Assembly (NCBI GenBank): GCA_963590525.1
Contig: CAVAPV010000020.1
Coordinates: 1-34,547, forward strand
Source: W2P13-069 sp963590525
Lineage (GTDB): Bacteria; Actinomycetota; Coriobacteriia; Coriobacteriales; QAMH01
Direction of reading: 5' to 3'
DNA length: 34,547 nt
Positions 31,548-34,547 of this stretch are shown piece by piece. Under the pieces are notes generated by a model. That model was not told where the DNA came from. It saw only the letters and a program-made list of their open reading frames with translations, and did not search any database. Every line of letters begins with the position of its first letter. Position 1 is the first letter of the stretch. Both the position numbers and the translations under genes were made by a program.

Positions 31548-31901
31548 TCAGTCCGCGTACTTGGCCACCAGCTCCTCCCGGCGGCGCTTGCCGTATGTCG
31601 CGTCCACGTGCTCGCGTATCTCGCTCAGGCGCGCGGAGTCCATCTTGTCCCTGCCGCACAGCTCGTAGAGGGTTATCCCGAAGAAGTCGGCGGTCTCTAT
31701 CGCCGCCTGGAAGCTCGGGGAGTTCTCGCCGCGTATCCACCTGGACACTGCTGCGTTCGACACCCCCAGCTCCTTGGCGAGCGAGCGCCCGGTCATGTCG
31801 TTCACCTTCAACAATCTGTCGAGCACCTTCCCGGTCCTCACGCACACGTCCCTGGACTCGCGCCGGGCATCGTTGGCCTTCTCTCCCACCAACAACCTCA
31901 T
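31548..31901 (-). CDS. XRE-family helix-turn-helix regulator, GC-rich
   Basis: A 117-residue DNA-binding protein. The helix-turn-helix lies at about 34-80, with GRSLAKELGVSNAAVSRWIR as the core and then ENSPSFQAAIETADFFGITL, the standard Cro/C1 pattern. The N-terminal part (EKANDARRESRDVCVRTGKV) is polar and the C-terminal part helical. The ATG at 31901 has only a weak ribosome site (AAGAG); the frame is open 31 codons further upstream, so the start is uncertain. Its codons are visibly more GC-rich than those of the two-component genes beside it, and the next gene is much poorer in GC. This suggests that it entered by transfer. Confidence 0.82.
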   Translation of the reverse strand: MRLLVGEKANDARRESRDVCVRTGKVLDRLLKVNDMTGRSLAKELGVSNAAVSRWIRGENSPSFQAAIETADFFGITLYELCGRDKMDSARLSEIREHVDATYGKRRREELVAKYAD

Positions 31902-32033
31902 TTCTACTCTTTTAAGCAACCCATGGGCATCATCTCGTAATGGTGCTACGAAAACGTATCGGGAAAACAAGGGCATGAAAAAGTCACTATTCATTGAATC
32001 CCCAGCACATCTTCAGTTTTGCAGTCCTAAGAC

Positions 32034-32888
32034 CTACCACCATGGGCAATAACTGAGGTAAAGCTTGCCATTAAGGTAGAACCCCCAGCATGTGTACTCA
32101 TTTTGCTTGCCGCTACATTCATAGCGCACATAAACGGCATTATTGCGGTAATAAACCTTCTTCTCGACAGGGTATTTTGACTTTAACTTCCTCTTTCCAT
32201 ACTTGCGCACCTGTTTGAGAATGACATCTCTCGAGTGAACCGCTTTGAAAACAACCTTACAATCTGTACCGTTCACTCTAAAGTTAACCGACCTGTTGCG
32301 ACCACCGCGCGTAAAAGCGATTTTCCCATGGTTGCCCGCCTTTTTATAAATCTTATAGCCGCTGCCCTTTTGCAATTTGTAATTTGCAGCTGCTTTGCTA
32401 AATCCGTTCACATACAGAAAATAAAGATATCTGTCGAGCCCCTTTGTCAGCTTTTTCAAGGAGACTTTCTTACCAGCTATTGCTTCGTCGCAGTATTCAG
32501 CCGGAACGACCATCTTATCTGCCATGTAATTCAAGGTCTTAGTAGCTCGCTTGATAAGCTTCCAATCCCCATCCTCGTTGACTCCATAGGCTCTCCAAGT
32601 CACGCTAACCGAGCCACTTCCAAAACGCTTGGGAGACAAAGTCAACTTTCCCTTATACGTAGACAGAGAAACATAATTATCGTGGTCCACCTTAAAGCAG
32701 CCGTTGCCATTCACACGCAAGGTAATCTGTTCCACGTTTTCCGCGGATTGTATTGCTTGCGGTGCAATCAAGGCTACCTGAGTCTTTTCACCAACCATAA
32801 TATGGTCCGCATATGCTGGGCAAGAGACGACCAAAAAAGCAGCAACGCCAAGGAACGTCGCAGCGACAGCTTTCTTTGCAATGCGCAT
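32034..32888 (-). CDS. Secreted or lipid-anchored basic protein, unknown
   Basis: A 284-residue protein with a clear export signal: Lys/Arg at 2-6, a hydrophobic stretch (VAATFLGVAAFLVVS), then CPAYADH. Cleavage could follow AYA, or the VVSC sequence could serve as a lipobox with Cys23. The mature part is rich in Lys, Tyr, Asn and Val and probably beta-structured (VEQITLRVNGNGCFKVDHDN, SGSVSVTWRAYGV). Late Cys residues occur near the end (ECSGKQNEYTCWG, SYCPWW). No family is recognised. The gene is markedly poorer in GC than its neighbours and stands alone; GGAGG lies 8 bases before ATG 32888. It may be a surface adhesin or a secreted effector, neither supported by a motif. Confidence 0.75.
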   Translation of the reverse strand: MRIAKKAVAATFLGVAAFLVVSCPAYADHIMVGEKTQVALIAPQAIQSAENVEQITLRVNGNGCFKVDHDNYVSLSTYKGKLTLSPKRFGSGSVSVTWRAYGVNEDGDWKLIKRATKTLNYMADKMVVPAEYCDEAIAGKKVSLKKLTKGLDRYLYFLYVNGFSKAAANYKLQKGSGYKIYKKAGNHGKIAFTRGGRNRSVNFRVNGTDCKVVFKAVHSRDVILKQVRKYGKRKLKSKYPVEKKVYYRNNAVYVRYECSGKQNEYTCWGFYLNGKLYLSYCPWW

Positions 32889-32950
32889 TGTAACTTCCTC
32901 CACATGTCTAAATCTCCCTCTCCGAATCATACAGCGCACGGCAAAGATAG

Positions 32951-33150
32951 AAGACGGCTATTACAGTGGTTGACAACCTCACCGAGGAGCAGAAGAACCC
33001 CACCAAATGGATCTTCTGCGGCAAGAACTACTTCGGCTACACCGACGAGAAGCGTCAGTCGTCATCAAGGAGAGCCCGCTGGACCAGGCCGCCACCGAGG
33101 AGGAGGTAGCCGCCAAGTACGCCGAGATCATCGGCGTCGAGGACGCCTAG
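32951..33150 (+). pseudogene. Frameshifted 3' fragment of an unknown gene
   Basis: On the plus strand one frame reads VVDNLTEEQKNPTKWIFCGK then NYFGYTDEKRQ up to about 33060. The next stretch, VIKESPLDQAATEEEVAAKY then AEIIGVEDA and a stop, is protein-like only in a second frame. Joining the two needs a one-base gain or two-base loss near 33057-33062. The piece has no start codon with a ribosome site and an in-frame stop at 32948-32950, so the 5' part is missing. Base use is GC-rich like the XRE gene. It ends tail to tail with the small membrane protein gene. I know no family. Confidence 0.55.
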
Positions 33151-33437
33151 CGCCCCAGCAGCCACCTGCCGAGGCCCAGGGCAAGCACCACGGCCCACAG
33201 GCCCGGCACCACCGCGACGGCGGCGACTGCGAACAGCAGCAGGGGGATGTAGGCCAGGGGCGCGATGATGCGGAACATCCAGACGAGCGCCCCCATGGCC
33301 CAGTAGCATATTCGACCGGGCAGCATCAGCAGGCGGCTGCCCATTGCGGTGCCTATCGCGTACAGCGCGTACGTGGCCATGGGGCCAACCACAAAAAACA
33401 GCAGGAAACGGATGTTTTCAGGGCTCAGGTAACTCAT
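33147..33437 (-). CDS. Small hydrophobic membrane protein
   Basis: A 96-residue, very hydrophobic protein with about three membrane segments (LLFFVVGPMATYALYAIGTA, ICYWAMGALVWMFRIIAPLA, then PLLLFAVAAVAVVPGLWAVV) and a short basic end (GRWLLGR). No family is recognised. AAGGGG lies 8 bases before ATG 33437; an in-frame GTG three codons earlier is less likely. The stop of an upstream 43-residue frame sits inside this ribosome site, so translation may be coupled. The gene is GC-rich like the XRE gene. It could belong to a mobile element or be a small accessory membrane protein. Confidence 0.6.
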   Translation of the reverse strand: MSYLSPENIRFLLFFVVGPMATYALYAIGTAMGSRLLMLPGRICYWAMGALVWMFRIIAPLAYIPLLLFAVAAVAVVPGLWAVVLALGLGRWLLGR

Positions 33438-33449
33438 CGCCTGCACCCC

Positions 33450-33581
33450 TTATCGCCAGTCGATATGGTCGAGCTCGTCCCAGTCCTCGCCCAAGGCGTC
33501 CTGCATGCACTCGCGCACGCTCGCGTAGTCATCGGCTTTGTAGTCGCACCCCACTTGTTGTACGTCCCACTTAATACCCAT
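33450..33581 (-). CDS. Possible 43-residue acidic protein
   Basis: A short frame reads MGIKWDVQQVGCDYKADDYA and ends DELDHIDWR: acidic, with two Cys and several Trp, and protein-like. AGAGGA lies 7 bases before the ATG. Its stop falls within the ribosome site of the downstream membrane-protein gene, an operon-like arrangement. It is too short for certainty and has no recognised family. Confidence 0.5.
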   Translation of the reverse strand: MGIKWDVQQVGCDYKADDYASVRECMQDALGEDWDELDHIDWR

Positions 33582-33777
33582 GACATGATCCTCTCCAGTC
33601 TCCCTATGTCCCCAATCTACCATGTCGAACTTGCGACGCGTCGTTCTCTCGTCGGAAAAGGGCTAAACGACGGACTTTGTCCGAAAATTTACCCATCTAC
33701 AGAAAACCCAGAGTATCTCTGTTAGCCTAAAAATGAACCCGCCCAACAAAAAACCACACAAGGTAAGAAGACTGTTG

Positions 33778-33797
33778 TTGGCGCTGAATAGCGCCAA
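33778..33797. repeat. Short hairpin
   Basis: A perfect 8-bp inverted repeat TTGGCGCT / AGCGCCAA with loop GAAT. No T-run follows on either strand. Confidence 0.5.
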
Positions 33798-34165
33798 AGG
33801 CTTAACATTGTGACCTGCGGGCTTGTGACACGATTATGTTGGTTACTCTTCGCACGCTGCAGGCCTTCCTACTTACCGTACTCTTGCGATAAGAAAATCA
33901 CAGATGATCGGAGTGTTTGCGGAACTGACAAGCAGACGCGTTGCAAAGGCGTTGGCAAATGGGGAGGATGTGGGCTGCTTGCTCTTTGTCCATCATGGAG
34001 GCCCACGCGGACGAGCAGTACTCGCCTCTGCACGCGCTTGCGGATCAACGCGATTTGCAGCGCCAAGGCACGATTGGACACACATTTATACATCCCCTTA
34101 AAAGGGGCTGGTATATTTAAATGGGTAAAAATAGCGCCGTAAGCTGAGGTTTAAGCATGAAGTCG

Positions 34166-34188
34166 GACACACTTTTTGTCTATATGCC
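34166..34188 (+). repeat. Dispersed direct repeat, copy 1
   Basis: GACACACTTTTTG followed by TCTATATGCC. It matches 34499-34522 with one extra T and one substitution. Downstream similarity continues weakly (CTGGGAC against CTGGGAT). Confidence 0.6.
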
Positions 34189-34224
34189 GCGGGCTGGGAC
34201 TTTGAAGGCGGAATGCTTACGGTT

Positions 34225-34376
34225 CTTGCAAAAAGTACGCGAAGTAGGCACTTCAAAAAACTGCATGCTGAGCAACAGCCTGATTTGTGTTGCAAGCCTG
34301 CCGGTCACTGCGTTGCGATTTTTACTCTACTTATCAAAATGCAAAGCAAGTGCCTACTTCGCGCGCTTTTTGCAAG
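34225..34376. repeat. 152-bp element with 29-bp inverted ends (MITE-like)
   Basis: The left end (34225-34253, starting CTTGCAAAAAGTACGCGAAG) and right end (34348-34376, ending GCGCGCTTTTTGCAAG) are reverse complements at 27 of 29 positions. They enclose 94 bases with no gene. No clear target-site duplication is seen next to the ends. It may be a non-autonomous transposable element or a long stem-loop RNA. Confidence 0.55.
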
Positions 34377-34498
34377 ATAAAGGGGCGGATCAGCGTAAAC
34401 AACCCGATAACTTTGCGGGGCGATGTGCATGCGAGGCTTGAGATTCGCCTATTTGCTGGCATGTCCGATCGATGGTTCTATGCCGGCGAGTGGCTTGA

Positions 34499-34522
34499 GA
34501 CACACTTTTTTGCCTATATGCC
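34499..34522 (+). repeat. Dispersed direct repeat, copy 2
   Basis: GACACACTTTTTTG followed by CCTATATGCC, near the right edge. See copy 1 at 34166-34188. Confidence 0.6.
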
Positions 34523-34547
34523 TATATCCCCCCAACTGGGATTGGGT

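Larger units (their letters stand above)
33582..34547. other. Long non-coding, repeat-bearing stretch at the right edge
   Basis: Nearly 1 kb without a convincing gene. Open frames here (for instance at 33810, 33904 and 34157) give Cys/Arg-rich or repeat-derived translations. One of them, starting at 34157, has a fair ribosome site but runs through an inverted-repeat element. The stretch holds a short hairpin (33778-33797), an inverted-repeat element (34225-34376) and two copies of a dispersed repeat. Confidence 0.55.

Noticed and set aside
31426..31845. 140-codon upstream extension of the OmpR-type regulator
   Set aside because: It overlaps the XRE gene in another frame, is Arg/Gly-rich, and a receiver domain starts right at the ATG with a good ribosome site.
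33810..34142. Open frame of 110 codons on the plus strand
   Set aside because: The translation is Cys/Arg-rich, there is no ribosome site, and overlapping frames are equally open, so it is most likely chance.
34157..34441. Open frame of 94 codons with a fair ribosome site
   Set aside because: It begins in the dispersed repeat and runs through the inverted-repeat element; the translation shows no protein-like pattern.
1..34547. CRISPR array, prophage, rRNA genes or complete insertion sequence
   Set aside because: No regularly spaced repeats, phage structural genes, rRNA sequence or transposase gene were seen.

Overview
The window reads as chromosome of a moderately GC-rich, probably anaerobic Gram-positive bacterium. 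The best guess is a member of the Coriobacteriia (Actinomycetota). This rests on overall composition, the pairing of FchA with a FolD variant, the ribosomal and dnaB gene order, and one likely leaderless mRNA. It is an inference, not a proven placement. Most of the window is dense core genome on the minus strand. The last 3 kb are accessory-like and mosaic in composition.

Layout. (1) 1-2.6 kb: rplJ and the 5' part of rplL behind a long attenuator leader, then a run of small genes including an IscR-type Rrf2 regulator. (2) 2.7-5.8 kb: tRNA-Arg(ACG), a DHA2-type MFS exporter fused to a CBS-domain pair, and a HAD phosphatase. (3) 6.1-12 kb: the rpsF-ssb-rpsR-rplI block, a LytM/M23-like membrane protein, dnaB, and a degenerate GDP-mannose pyrophosphorylase-like protein. 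(4) 12.2-14.3 kb, plus strand: a VanR/VanS-like two-component pair whose first gene looks leaderless. (5) 14.6-23.4 kb: serA and ilvC; the one-carbon pair fchA-folD on the plus strand; and the branched-chain operon ilvD-ilvB-ilvN behind a leader of about 250 nt. (6) 23.5-26 kb: a Y-family polymerase, an unknown membrane protein and a YolD-like protein. (7) 26.1-29.3 kb: purC, two small membrane proteins and an amidohydrolase. (8) 29.4-31.4 kb: an OmpR-type regulator and its histidine kinase. (9) 31.5-34.5 kb: an accessory stretch with a GC-rich XRE regulator, a secreted basic protein, a frameshifted gene remnant, two small ORFs, and almost 1 kb of non-coding DNA with a 152-bp inverted-repeat element and a dispersed repeat.

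How the genes work together. IlvB/IlvN, IlvC and IlvD form the core of valine/isoleucine synthesis. SerA starts serine synthesis, which supplies C1 units to folate. FchA and FolD interconvert methenyl-, methylene- and formyl-THF. PurC lies in the C1-consuming purine pathway. DnaB, SSB and the ribosomal proteins belong to replication and translation.

I did not find a clear-cut new multi-gene system. The most rewarding leads are a FolD that has lost its cyclohydrolase residues beside FchA, the structured ilvD leader, the polymerase/membrane protein/YolD cassette, an amidohydrolase and a LytM protein each missing a catalytic residue, the MFS-CBS fusion, and the repeat-rich accessory end.
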